Of a DNA stretch of 6,884 nt, positions 1 through 5,437 are shown piece by piece. The stretch lies in contig JAJBTR010000363.1 in NCBI GenBank assembly GCA_020860745.1, positions 1 through 6,884 on the forward strand. The letters are read 5' to 3'. Both the position numbers and the translations under genes were made by a program. Numbering within the stretch: position 1 is the stretch's first letter; the number at the start of each line of letters is the position of its first letter. Below the pieces are notes generated by a model. It was not told where the DNA came from, made no database searches, and saw only the letters and a list, made by a program, of their open reading frames with translations. This stretch comes from Lachnospiraceae bacterium (GTDB lineage: Bacteria; Bacillota; Clostridia; Lachnospirales; Lachnospiraceae).

Positions 1-1343
1 AGATGTCCCTGACCCGGCGCGGGCAGGACATCGTGGCAAAAATGACGCATTACAGCAAGATGTGGCTGATTCTGCTTCTCGGTTTTATTCTCGGAGTGGC
101 GGTGACGGTGGCGGAGCCTGATCTACAGGTTCTGGCGGCGAATGTGCCGGGGATTGATAAAACCGTACTTATGCTTACGGTGTCTGTGGGCGTCGGGATT
201 TTCCTTGCGGTCAGTATGCTGCGCATCCTGCTTGGCGTTCCGCTGCGGCGTCTGCTTCTGATCTGTTATGCGCTGGTTTTTCTGCTGGTTGTCTTTTCTG
301 ATTCGGATTTTCTGGCAGTTGCTTTTGATTCCGGCGGTGTAACCACCGGCCCGATGACGGTTCCGTTTATTATGGCACTGGGTGTTGGTGTCACTTCGAT
401 TCGAAGCGATAAGAATGCCAGGTCAGACAGCTTTGGCCTGATCGCAATGTGTTCCATCGGACCGGTGCTGGCAGTGTTAATCCTGGGGTTTCTCTATAAG
501 GACAGCCTGGGAGCCGGTTCGGAAACCGCAATCTATGATTTTGCAACTTCCATGGAACTGGGACACGGATATCTGGCGGAGATCCCTGTCTATTTGCGGG
601 AAGTGGCAGTGGCTCTTCTTCCGATATTTGCTTTTTTTCTGATTTTTCAGATTGTGTCTCTGCACTTGCAGAAGATACCGCTGATTCGGATTTTTATAGG
701 CATTGTGTATACATATGCAGGACTGGTGCTTTTTCTTACCGGAGCCAACGTGGGTTTTACTTCACTGGGATATGTGCTGGGAAGTTTCATTGGGGAAAGC
801 CATGTTGCATTTCTGCTGGTGCCGCTGGCCATGGTCATGGGCTGGTTTATTATCAATGCGGAGCCGTCGGTCCATGTGCTGAATAAGCAGGTGGAGGAAG
901 TGAGTGCAGGCGCCATTTCAGAGAAAGCGATGGGCACCAGTCTTTCTATCGCAATTGCGCTGGCTATGGGGCTGGCGATGATCCGTGTTCTCACAGGAAT
1001 CTCCATCCTTTGGTTTATTGTGCCGGGTTATGTGTTTGCTCTGGCTTTGACATTTTTTGTCCCGGAGACGTTCACGGCTATTGCTTTTGACTCTGGCGGG
1101 GTGGCTTCCGGGCCACTGACGGCGACATTTATGCTTCCCTTTGCGATGGGGGCGACGACTGCTCTGGGCGGTAATGTTATGACCGACGCTTTCGGCCTCG
1201 TGGCGATGGTGGCGATGATGCCGCTGATCACGGTGCAGCTGATGGGTGTTGTCTATGTGGTCAAAACGCGCCGGACAGAAGCAAAAGCGCCTGTGCCGGT
1301 ATTTGGCGATGATGAGATCATAGAGCTCTGGGAGGTGAGTTGA
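1..1343 (+). CDS. DUF1538 two-repeat membrane protein, 5' end cut by window
   Basis: Polytopic inner-membrane protein with two DUF1538 repeats. 446 residues are readable from the ATG at position 3. The repeats align with each other: AEPDLQVL (residues 37-44) with AEPSVHVL (286-293), AFDSGGVTTGPMT (107-119) with AFDSGGVASGPLT (361-373), and DSFGLIAM (142-149) with DAFGLVAM (395-402). Repeat 2 has about 50 further residues upstream (about 197-248) with no counterpart in repeat 1. The ATG at 3 is therefore probably internal, and roughly 50 residues lie left of the window. Most of the chain is hydrophobic; the tail after about residue 420 is charged and cytosolic in character. From memory, paired DUF1538 proteins (UmpA/UmpB) have been reported as a Na+/H+ antiporter; here both halves are in one chain. 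The paired acidic residues E38/E287 and D109/D363 are candidate transport residues (inference). The stop codon lies 1 nt before the likely start of the P-II-like gene, so the two are probably translationally coupled. Family call is firm; substrate is unknown. Confidence 0.88.
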   Translation, partial: MSLTRRGQDIVAKMTHYSKMWLILLLGFILGVAVTVAEPDLQVLAANVPGIDKTVLMLTVSVGVGIFLAVSMLRILLGVPLRRLLLICYALVFLLVVFSDSDFLAVAFDSGGVTTGPMTVPFIMALGVGVTSIRSDKNARSDSFGLIAMCSIGPVLAVLILGFLYKDSLGAGSETAIYDFATSMELGHGYLAEIPVYLREVAVALLPIFAFFLIFQIVSLHLQKIPLIRIFIGIVYTYAGLVLFLTGANVGFTSLGYVLGSFIGESHVAFLLVPLAMVMGWFIINAEPSVHVLNKQVEEVSAGAISEKAMGTSLSIAIALAMGLAMIRVLTGISILWFIVPGYVFALALTFFVPETFTAIAFDSGGVASGPLTATFMLPFAMGATTALGGNVMTDAFGLVAMVAMMPLITVQLMGVVYVVKTRRTEAKAPVPVFGDDEIIELWEVS

Positions 1344-1347
1344 GCTG
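1331..1347 (+). promoter_or_regulatory. Ribosome binding site that selects a CTG start for the P-II gene
   Basis: GGAGG at 1331-1335 sits inside the last codons of the DUF1538 gene. It is 9 nt before CTG at 1345-1347, which is good spacing. An in-frame TGA at 1336-1338 rules out any start further upstream. No in-frame ATG or TTG lies between that stop and the GTG at 1372, and the GTG has no Shine-Dalgarno at a normal distance. The CTG is therefore the best-supported initiator. Confidence 0.65.
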
Positions 1348-2016
1348 AAGCTGTATTATATTATAAGCATTGTGGACAGAGACAAGACGGAAGAAATGGC
1401 AGGAATTTACCGGGATTCCGGGGCGAATCTTGTGACGACAAATCTGGCAAGAGGAACTGCTACCGCAGAGCACCTTTCCCTTTACGGTCTGGACCGGACA
1501 GGCAAGGCGATTGTAAGCACTGCCGTCGGATATGATGTTATGAGACAGATTTTCCGTGCGGCGAAGCGGAAGATGTTTATTGATATCCCCGGGAACGGAA
1601 TTATTATGGCGGTTCCGATAAAGAGTGTGGGCGGCGGAAGTACCCTGGCTTATATGATTGATGGCAAAGTTTCCAGCAAAGGAGTGCCGGATATGAATTT
1701 TGAGTATGAACTGATCATTGTGATATTAAATGAGGGTTATTCGGATATGGTGATGGATGCGGCCCGGGCGGCGGGAGCCGCCGGAGGAACTGTACTTCAT
1801 GCCAAAGGAACCGCAGCGGCCGGAACAGAGAAATTCTTTGGAGTTTCCCTGGGGACAGAAAAGGACGTGATTTATATCGTCTCCAACGTCAGGGAGAAAG
1901 CCGCTATTATGAAAGCGGTTGCCGGGAACGCAGGTACCGGAACAAAAGCAGGAGCAATCTGTTTTTCCCTGCCGGTTTCGGCGGTGGCCGGACTGCGCAG
2001 ACTGGATGACGACTGA
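1345..2016 (+). CDS. Tandem-domain P-II-like nitrogen regulatory protein
   Basis: Soluble signal protein of the P-II (GlnB-like) superfamily, about 223 residues, twice the length of classical P-II. Domain 1 (about 1-105) opens with beta strand KLYYIISIVD, has ARGTATAEH in the T-loop-like region, and ends in GNGIIMAVPIKSVGGG. Domain 2 (about 120-218) opens with YELIIVILN, carries GTAAAGTEKFFG, and ends in GAICFSLPVSAVAGL, resembling the FSLPV..V.GL ending of P-II folds. The start is taken at CTG 1345 because it restores the first beta strand and has a spaced GGAGG; the GTG at 1372 would delete that strand. P-II proteins bind ATP, ADP or 2-oxoglutarate and often gate membrane transporters; no uridylylated Tyr is confidently identifiable here. 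Coupling to the DUF1538 gene suggests it senses for, or gates, that protein (inference). Family call is strong; ligand and target are unproven. Confidence 0.87.
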   Translation: MKLYYIISIVDRDKTEEMAGIYRDSGANLVTTNLARGTATAEHLSLYGLDRTGKAIVSTAVGYDVMRQIFRAAKRKMFIDIPGNGIIMAVPIKSVGGGSTLAYMIDGKVSSKGVPDMNFEYELIIVILNEGYSDMVMDAARAAGAAGGTVLHAKGTAAAGTEKFFGVSLGTEKDVIYIVSNVREKAAIMKAVAGNAGTGTKAGAICFSLPVSAVAGLRRLDDD

Positions 2017-2070
2017 GGATAGCCTGGATCCGGAGCTATAAATAGAAAATGGTTACAGTATATTGGTAAG

Positions 2071-2103
2071 AGACCGTTCCCGGAAACCGGGGACGGTCTT
2101 TTG
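2071..2103 (+). terminator. Rho-independent terminator of the DUF1538/P-II operon
   Basis: A 13-bp stem (2071-2083 with 2087-2099, one G-U pair) closes on an AAA loop and runs into TTTT at 2099-2102. It lies 54 nt after the P-II stop codon. On the minus strand the hairpin lacks a good following T-run, so it would end the convergent minus-strand transcript only weakly. Confidence 0.85.
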
Positions 2104-2259
2104 TCAGATAGTTATCACTATTTTTTCCAAAGTTTCAGGATTATCCAGCATAGAATGATATTTCATAACCTTGTAAGTTATCACCGGTATCAGGATAATA
2201 GATGATACGAGCGTAACTCCGATTATTGTGGCTGAAATTAGCAGAAGAAATAACAGCAT
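2104..2259 (-). CDS. Small single-span membrane protein, 51 aa
   Basis: A short gene reading from ATG at 2259 to TGA at 2104. The product begins MLLFLLLISATIIGVTLVSS. It is hydrophobic over about residues 2-28, then turns polar with K30, K33 and H35 and a short acidic/basic tail around DNPETLEK. This fits one transmembrane helix with a cytosolic C-terminus by the positive-inside rule. A full AAGGAAGG Shine-Dalgarno (2268-2275) lies 8 nt before the ATG, the main reason to call it real. A perfect TATAAT on the minus strand at 2312-2317 could give it its own promoter, though the -35 is poor (TTTACA only 14 nt upstream). It sits 53 nt downstream of the broken HTH/membrane gene in the same orientation, so the two may once have formed an operon. 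I do not recognise a family and assign no function. It is intact although its neighbour is broken. Confidence 0.7.
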   Translation of the reverse strand: MLLFLLLISATIIGVTLVSSIILIPVITYKVMKYHSMLDNPETLEKIVITI

Positions 2260-2311
2260 TTTTAACGCCTTCCTTTTTAATCTGTCAAAGCTCTACAGAA
2301 AGTACATGTTT

Positions 2312-2317
2312 ATTATA
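2312..2317 (-). promoter_or_regulatory. Candidate -10 element for the 51-aa membrane protein gene
   Basis: A perfect TATAAT on the minus strand at the tail of the HTH pseudogene would place a transcript start near 2304, about 45 nt before the ATG at 2259. The only -35-like hexamer, TTTACA, is 14 nt upstream, which is short. AT-richness makes a chance match plausible. Confidence 0.25.
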
Positions 2318-3358
2318 TATGCTTTTTTGTTTGTAAATATTGTCGGATATCCCGCACAAGTGCGAAAACGATCAATACACCCGCACAGATCATAATCATC
2401 ACCCCCAGATTCTGGTTTATGTAATCATCCGTCCAATTTGTAAGATTGATTTCCGGCAGGATAAACCGGCTGCCGTCTATCAGTGTATGAGCGAGGCTGT
2501 TCCCGAGCAGAGTCAGGATTCCGCAGACTTCCGCTGTGATGAAACTGCACAAAAGCGTGCTGAGTTTTGTATAACGGAAGAGAGTGAACAATCCCCACGT
2601 GATCGCCGTGCAGAGGAGAGCAAACAGCAGACATTCCCGGAGGTTCTCATTGTTCAGATTGTCTGCAAACATGTTCCCGAAGATTGCCAGCAGATAAATC
2701 AGTATTGTGTCCACGGCCATGCAGATCAGGCCTTTGTGATGCAGAACCGGATGTGCCAGAGTGGACGTATGCAAAAGAAGCGGCAAAAATACGCTGAATA
2801 GTCCAAGACTGACACCAAAGACTGCCATAATGTACCAGTGTTCGTACTCTGCCTCTATGTGGGTCAGGCGGCATACGGTCAGCAACAGCAACAGCGATCC
2901 GTAAGAACACCAGAAAACCCAGTGCAGCCGCTGACGTTTTACCAACACCGGAACATTCAGGAGAGAAAAAACGATCAGCAGGGCAGACAGTGTGATAAAA
3001 ATACGGACAGACCGTTTCCTGTCGCCAGTCCCACGATAAAAGTGGGAATCAGTGCAGCCGCATAGCATAGATACGTTATCCAGGAATACGTGCGGATGAT
3101 TTTCAGATATCCTCTGGACTGTTTCTCGATTTCCCGCTGGTGCATATCGTCGCTGGCGGTGAGCAGCTCATGTTCCGAGACGCCCAGCGCTGCGCAGAGG
3201 CTGGTGACCAGAGTGATATCAGGGTACGACAGCCCGCGCTCCCATTTGCTCACCGCTGACTCCGAGACAAAGAGCTGGTTTGCCAGTGCTTTCTGAGAAA
3301 GCCCGGCTGCTTTACGTTTCTGTAAAATGTATTTTCCGAATGTTTCTTTTTATTCCAT
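2313..3358 (-). pseudogene. Broken XRE-type HTH regulator fused to a multi-pass membrane domain
   Basis: An N-terminal Cro/C1-type helix-turn-helix joined to a membrane domain of about seven hydrophobic segments. The HTH reads FGKYILQKRKAAGLSQKALA, then LFVSESAVSKWERGLSYPDI, then GVSEHELLTASDD, typical of an XRE family with C-terminal membrane helices in Clostridia. A strong AAGGAAGGAG precedes ATG at 3356-3358, but codon 3 is TAA (3350-3352). No usable start follows before the middle of the HTH. A second lesion is at the A5 run 2997-3001 (T5 on the coding strand). Restoring one base gives SVFFITLSALL and joins the two open frames. The span is 1046 nt, so adding one base gives 349 codons, a clean 348-residue ancestor. 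The membrane part continues through LLLLLTVCRL and ends at QTKKHI. Two independent lesions favour a pseudogene over one sequencing error. The ancestral role was presumably membrane-linked transcription control (inference). Confidence 0.82.
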
Positions 3359-3505
3359 CTGAGATACTCCTTCCTTTTTCACATTAACAGAAGACGGTTT
3401 CCATCGTGTCAGAATTATGATCCGGCCGGCTTTGTTGTGCCGTATCGGCTGTTTCTGAGACGATCTGCCGCTTTATTGTTTTGTCGGTTTCGCCCTGCAG
3501 GAGCT
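3359..3505. other. Gene-free stretch between the broken regulator and the MITE
   Basis: This is the leader of the minus-strand HTH pseudogene. Its Shine-Dalgarno lies just above the ATG, around 3366-3376 on the plus strand. A CCGGCCGG palindrome is at 3422-3429. I see no open frame with a ribosome site and no convincing promoter here; a CTGACA/TTAATG pair on the minus strand has an overlong 19-nt spacer. Confidence 0.5.
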
Positions 3506-3655
3506 GATTCTTTGTAACTATTCAGGACAGTACTTCGCACTTGCTGCGAAGTGCGTCTGATGACGTAAATTACACAAGGAAAAGTCCCATCGCGTAGCGA
3601 TTTCTAATGGACTTTTCCTCGCAACTGTGAAGGCACTGAACAGTTACGATTCTTT
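3506..3655. mobile_element. MITE-like element with terminal inverted repeats and 8-bp target duplication
   Basis: A 134-bp element (3514-3647) is bounded by GTAACTATTCAG (3514-3525) and CTGAACAGTTAC (3636-3647), which are inverted repeats matching at 11 of 12 positions. Immediately outside is a perfect direct duplication, GATTCTTT, at 3506-3513 and again at 3648-3655. This is the signature of transposition with an 8-bp target site. The element encodes no protein, so it would be non-autonomous and mobilised by a transposase elsewhere. Its inside is highly structured (see the hairpin entry). Several IS families make 8-bp duplications, so I do not assign one. It lies between a minus-strand promoter candidate and the broken HTH gene. 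The element call rests on termini and flanks; repetition elsewhere in the genome is expected but cannot be seen here. Confidence 0.85.
3532..3619. repeat. Two internal hairpins of the MITE
   Basis: Hairpin 1 pairs ACTTCGCA (3532-3539) with TGCGAAGT (3545-3552) over a 5-nt loop. Hairpin 2 pairs AGGAAAAGTCC (3577-3587) with GGACTTTTCCT (3609-3619) and encloses a nested ATCGC/GCGAT stem (3589-3593 with 3597-3601). Together with the terminal repeats nearly the whole element can fold, so it would form a structured RNA if transcribed from the flanking promoter. Confidence 0.8.
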
Positions 3656-3683
3656 TATATCTCATACGTGGGGGCAGGGTCAA
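3654..3683 (-). promoter_or_regulatory. Candidate minus-strand promoter firing into the MITE and HTH pseudogene
   Basis: Read on the minus strand, TTGACC (3678-3683) and TATAAA (3654-3659) are separated by 18 nt, each matching the sigma-A consensus at 5 of 6 positions. The start would fall near 3647, at the MITE edge, and transcription would run toward the HTH pseudogene. The -10 overlaps the right copy of the 8-bp duplication. Without the insertion this promoter would lie roughly 150 nt from the HTH start codon. Confidence 0.5.
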
Positions 3684-3799
3684 TATTTTTTGGTAAATTC
3701 GCGACTGGAGCGTTGGTCGAGTTGAGGAAATAAGCGGTTTTTGCAAAGTGAAGCGGGTAATAATGTTTTTTATGCTTGAAACAGGAAATGATTTTTCTG

Positions 3800-3828
3800 C
3801 TGACTTTCACTGGAATCTATGTTAAACT
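3800..3828 (+). promoter_or_regulatory. Candidate promoter for the heptad-repeat protein gene
   Basis: CTGACT (3800-3805), a 17-nt spacer and TAAACT (3823-3828), preceded by TG to give an extended -10. Each hexamer matches consensus at 4 of 6 positions. The start would be near 3835, giving a leader of about 150 nt. A weaker alternative is TTGTAT (3853-3858) with TATGCT (3876-3881). Confidence 0.4.
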
Positions 3829-3837
3829 ATAAAAAAC

Positions 3838-3881
3838 AGCATAAAATACCTATTGTATAAAAAGTATTTATATGATATGCT
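3838..3881. repeat. AT-rich imperfect dyad in the leader of the heptad-repeat gene
   Basis: AGCATA-AAATAC (3838-3849) is mirrored by GTATTT (3864-3869) and TATGCT (3876-3881), with a 6-nt bulge between the right-hand arms. It lies just after the candidate start site and could be an operator or a weak leader hairpin. The AT-richness lowers its significance. Confidence 0.3.
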
Positions 3882-3983
3882 TGTTATATGGTAAGCGTCT
3901 CAGCCTACGATCGTCATGGACGTTTGCCGGATATGCAACGTTGCGTTATTATCATATTTTAACAGGCAGAAGGAGGTAACAAA

Positions 3984-4571
3984 ATGACATTGACACAGGA
4001 AGATCTGCAGGCGATATCTCAGCTGTTGGAACCGGTGAATGGGAATGTACAGGGGATCAGGGAGGATGTAAGCGGCCTCAAGGAGGATGTAAATGGCCTT
4101 AAGGAGGATGTAAATGGCCTTAAGGAAGATGTGAATGTACTTGGAAAGAAGATGGATGTACTTGAAAAGAAGATGGATACTCTTGAAGCAAGGGTAGAGA
4201 TTCTGGAAAAGAGGATGGATTCTTTTGAAGTACGGATGGACGTTCTGGAAGGTAAGATGGATTCTCTGGAAAAGAGGATGAATGTTCTGGAGGACAGAAT
4301 GGATCTTTTCGAGACACGGATGGATGCTTTTCGGGATAGGATGGACATGCTGGAACAGAAGATGACATTGATTAGTGTGTCTTTGGAAAATGAGACAAAT
4401 AACAATATCCGTATTCTGGCGGAGAATCATCTGAATCTGGTTAATAAGCTGAACGAAGCGATTCCGGCTGTCGGCAAAACCACATTATATGAAGTCCAGG
4501 TTTCGGTTATGCAGTCTAAACTGGATTTTCTGGAAAAAGAAGTGGGCGAGTTAAAGGCTAAAATTGCATAG
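3984..4571 (+). CDS. Heptad-repeat coiled-coil protein, 195 aa
   Basis: Predicted cytosolic alpha-helical rod; no signal peptide or membrane segment is visible. After a 21-residue head there are 15 heptads with no break (22-126). Position a is always V or M and position d is L, I or F. The first four heptads read like VNGLKED (e basic, g acidic). After a junction heptad, VNVLGKK, ten heptads read like MDVLEKK (e is Glu in nine of ten, g always Lys or Arg). Residues 127-195 form a non-repetitive end including LAENHLNLVNKLNEAIPAVG and a second short helix, LDFLEKEVGELKAKIA. AGAAGGAGG lies 6 nt before the ATG. The C-terminal part resembles, from memory, a set of clostridial hypothetical proteins with variable coiled-coil length; I know no function. 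It sits 61 nt before the glycosylase gene with no terminator between, so the two may be co-transcribed. A phage tail-fibre role cannot be excluded but has no support nearby. Confidence 0.85.
   Translation: MTLTQEDLQAISQLLEPVNGNVQGIREDVSGLKEDVNGLKEDVNGLKEDVNVLGKKMDVLEKKMDTLEARVEILEKRMDSFEVRMDVLEGKMDSLEKRMNVLEDRMDLFETRMDAFRDRMDMLEQKMTLISVSLENETNNNIRILAENHLNLVNKLNEAIPAVGKTTLYEVQVSVMQSKLDFLEKEVGELKAKIA
4062..4124 (+). repeat. 21-bp tandem DNA repeats encoding heptads
   Basis: Three adjacent near-identical 21-bp units, each starting GGAGGATGTAA or close to it at about 4061, 4082 and 4103, encode successive VxGLKED heptads; a more diverged fourth follows. Later heptads show the same period with greater divergence. 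In-frame units of this kind can be gained or lost without breaking the reading frame. Confidence 0.8.
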
Positions 4572-4632
4572 GAGCGTGTACATATCAGTTTTTGGATGAG
4601 ACATTACGGAAGTCTATAGGAGAAGCTGAACG

Positions 4633-5142
4633 ATGCAGGAGTATCAGAGAGTTGCTCATAACTTTGCCCCGGTATGGGACGGACAATCCCGGATTCTCAT
4701 TCTGGGCACTTTTCCATCGGTGAAGTCCAGGGAGAATAACTTTTATTATGGCCACCCGCAGAATCGTTTCTGGAAGCTGCTTGCGGCGCTGACCGGGGAA
4801 CAGGTGCCGATGACGGTTCCGGAGAAAAAGGAATTCCTTCTCCGGAACCGGATTGCTATATGGGATGTGATTGCTGAGTGCGATATCATCGGCTCCAGTG
4901 ACAGTTCCATCCGCAATGTGGCTGCGAATGATATGCGGGTGATTCTGGATCATGCGCCTGTGCGGCAGATCTATGCCAACGGGGGAAAGGCATATGATCT
5001 GTATCAGAAATACTGCTTTCCGGAGACCGGCAGAGAGATTATAAAACTGCCTTCCACCAGTCCGGCGAACGCGGCGTTTCAGATGGAAAGACTGAAACAG
5101 AGTTGGGGACAGGTGATGGAGGAACTGCGGATACAGACATAA
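4633..5142 (+). CDS. DNA-deoxyinosine glycosylase (uracil-DNA glycosylase superfamily)
   Basis: Base-excision repair enzyme expected to remove hypoxanthine (deaminated adenine) from DNA, 169 residues, usual for the short single-domain family. Superfamily landmarks: ILILGTFPSVKSR (about 22-34) as the first active-site motif, followed by YYGHPQNRFWKLL; IAIWDVI in the middle; YANGGKAYDLY before the second motif; and LPSTSPANA near the C-terminus, the DNA-minor-groove/product-binding loop. This set (GTFPS, YYGHPxNxFW, LPSTSPAN) is typical of the hypoxanthine-DNA glycosylase group rather than classical Ung with GQDPYH. The start at ATG 4633 is supported by AGGAGA at 4618-4623, 9 nt upstream, and by immediate entry into the conserved fold. 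It lies downstream of the heptad-repeat gene and upstream of a strong terminator. Substrate preference is inferred from family. Confidence 0.9.
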   Translation: MQEYQRVAHNFAPVWDGQSRILILGTFPSVKSRENNFYYGHPQNRFWKLLAALTGEQVPMTVPEKKEFLLRNRIAIWDVIAECDIIGSSDSSIRNVAANDMRVILDHAPVRQIYANGGKAYDLYQKYCFPETGREIIKLPSTSPANAAFQMERLKQSWGQVMEELRIQT

Positions 5143-5191
5143 AACAGGCGGAGAATTGTCATAATATTTTATAGACAACCGCTCGCGCGCG

Positions 5192-5214
5192 AAGTGTCGC
5201 AGGCGACACTTTTT
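5192..5214 (+). terminator. Rho-independent terminator after the glycosylase gene
   Basis: AAGTGTCG (5192-5199) pairs with CGACACTT (5204-5211) over a CAGG loop and runs into TTTTT (5210-5214). A GC-alternating palindrome, TCGCGCGCGA (5183-5192), abuts the left side. An outer ACAAC/GTTGT pair (5175-5179 with 5215-5219) could lengthen the structure. Confidence 0.85.
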
Positions 5215-5269
5215 GTTGTAAGCATTTTGAGGTGTGTGTTTGGTATCAGATCCGGTTATAAAAAATACT

Positions 5270-5294
5270 GGTACATCGGATAATTTGATGTACC
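5270..5294. repeat. Perfect 8-bp dyad upstream of trxA
   Basis: GGTACATC (5270-5277) is the exact reverse complement of GATGTACC (5287-5294), with a 9-nt AT-rich spacer; a wobble pair and one more GC pair can extend it. It lies 16 bp upstream of the trxA -35, a position suited to a regulator site. A TATAAA at 5257-5262 precedes it but has no convincing -35. Confidence 0.45.
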
Positions 5295-5309
5295 GGGTGC
5301 AGTTGGTGG

Positions 5310-5338
5310 TTGATTTTATGAGCAGAATGACTTATGAT
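5310..5338 (+). promoter_or_regulatory. Promoter of trxA
   Basis: TTGATT (5310-5315), a 17-nt spacer and TATGAT (5333-5338) match sigma-A consensus at 4 of 6 and 5 of 6 positions. The start would be near 5345, giving a leader of about 93 nt before the thioredoxin ATG. It lies inside the in-frame extension upstream of trxA, which argues against translating that extension. Confidence 0.6.
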
Positions 5339-5437
5339 ATCTACCAGATTCAGGCGCCGCCAGCGGACAGGAAGATTTTGTTACTTTATTTGATATTTCG
5401 TCCGGCATGGCGGATTGATGATGAAAAGGAGGCTATT

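Noticed and set aside
2340..2801. 153-aa plus-strand open frame inside the HTH/membrane pseudogene
   Set aside because: It is polar, low in recognisable structure, lacks a Shine-Dalgarno and lies antisense to a convincing membrane-protein frame.
3350..3358. ATG-GAA-TAA as a deliberate two-codon leader ORF with reinitiation
   Set aside because: No in-frame start exists downstream before the middle of the HTH, and a second frameshift breaks the same gene, so decay is the simpler reading.
3697..3825. 42-codon stop-free stretch on the plus strand in the intergenic region
   Set aside because: No start codon with a ribosome site and no recognisable protein pattern; the length is expected by chance.
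3912..3987. Short frame starting at ATG 3916 whose stop overlaps the heptad-gene start (ATGA), suggestive of a leader peptide
   Set aside because: It has no Shine-Dalgarno and only about 23 codons; the overlap is likely chance.
4062..4370. Tandem repeats as a possible CRISPR array
   Set aside because: The units are contiguous 21-bp coding heptads without spacers, and no cas genes are present.
3900..4430. Long open frames on the minus strand opposite the heptad-repeat gene
   Set aside because: The 21-bp periodic sequence keeps several frames free of stops. These frames have repetitive Ser/Pro/Phe/His-rich products and no ribosome site, so they are shadows of the repeat.
5234..5437. In-frame 68-residue N-terminal extension of thioredoxin
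   Set aside because: It lacks domain similarity, contains the likely promoter (5310-5338), and the internal ATG has a strong AAGGAGG at 5 nt.
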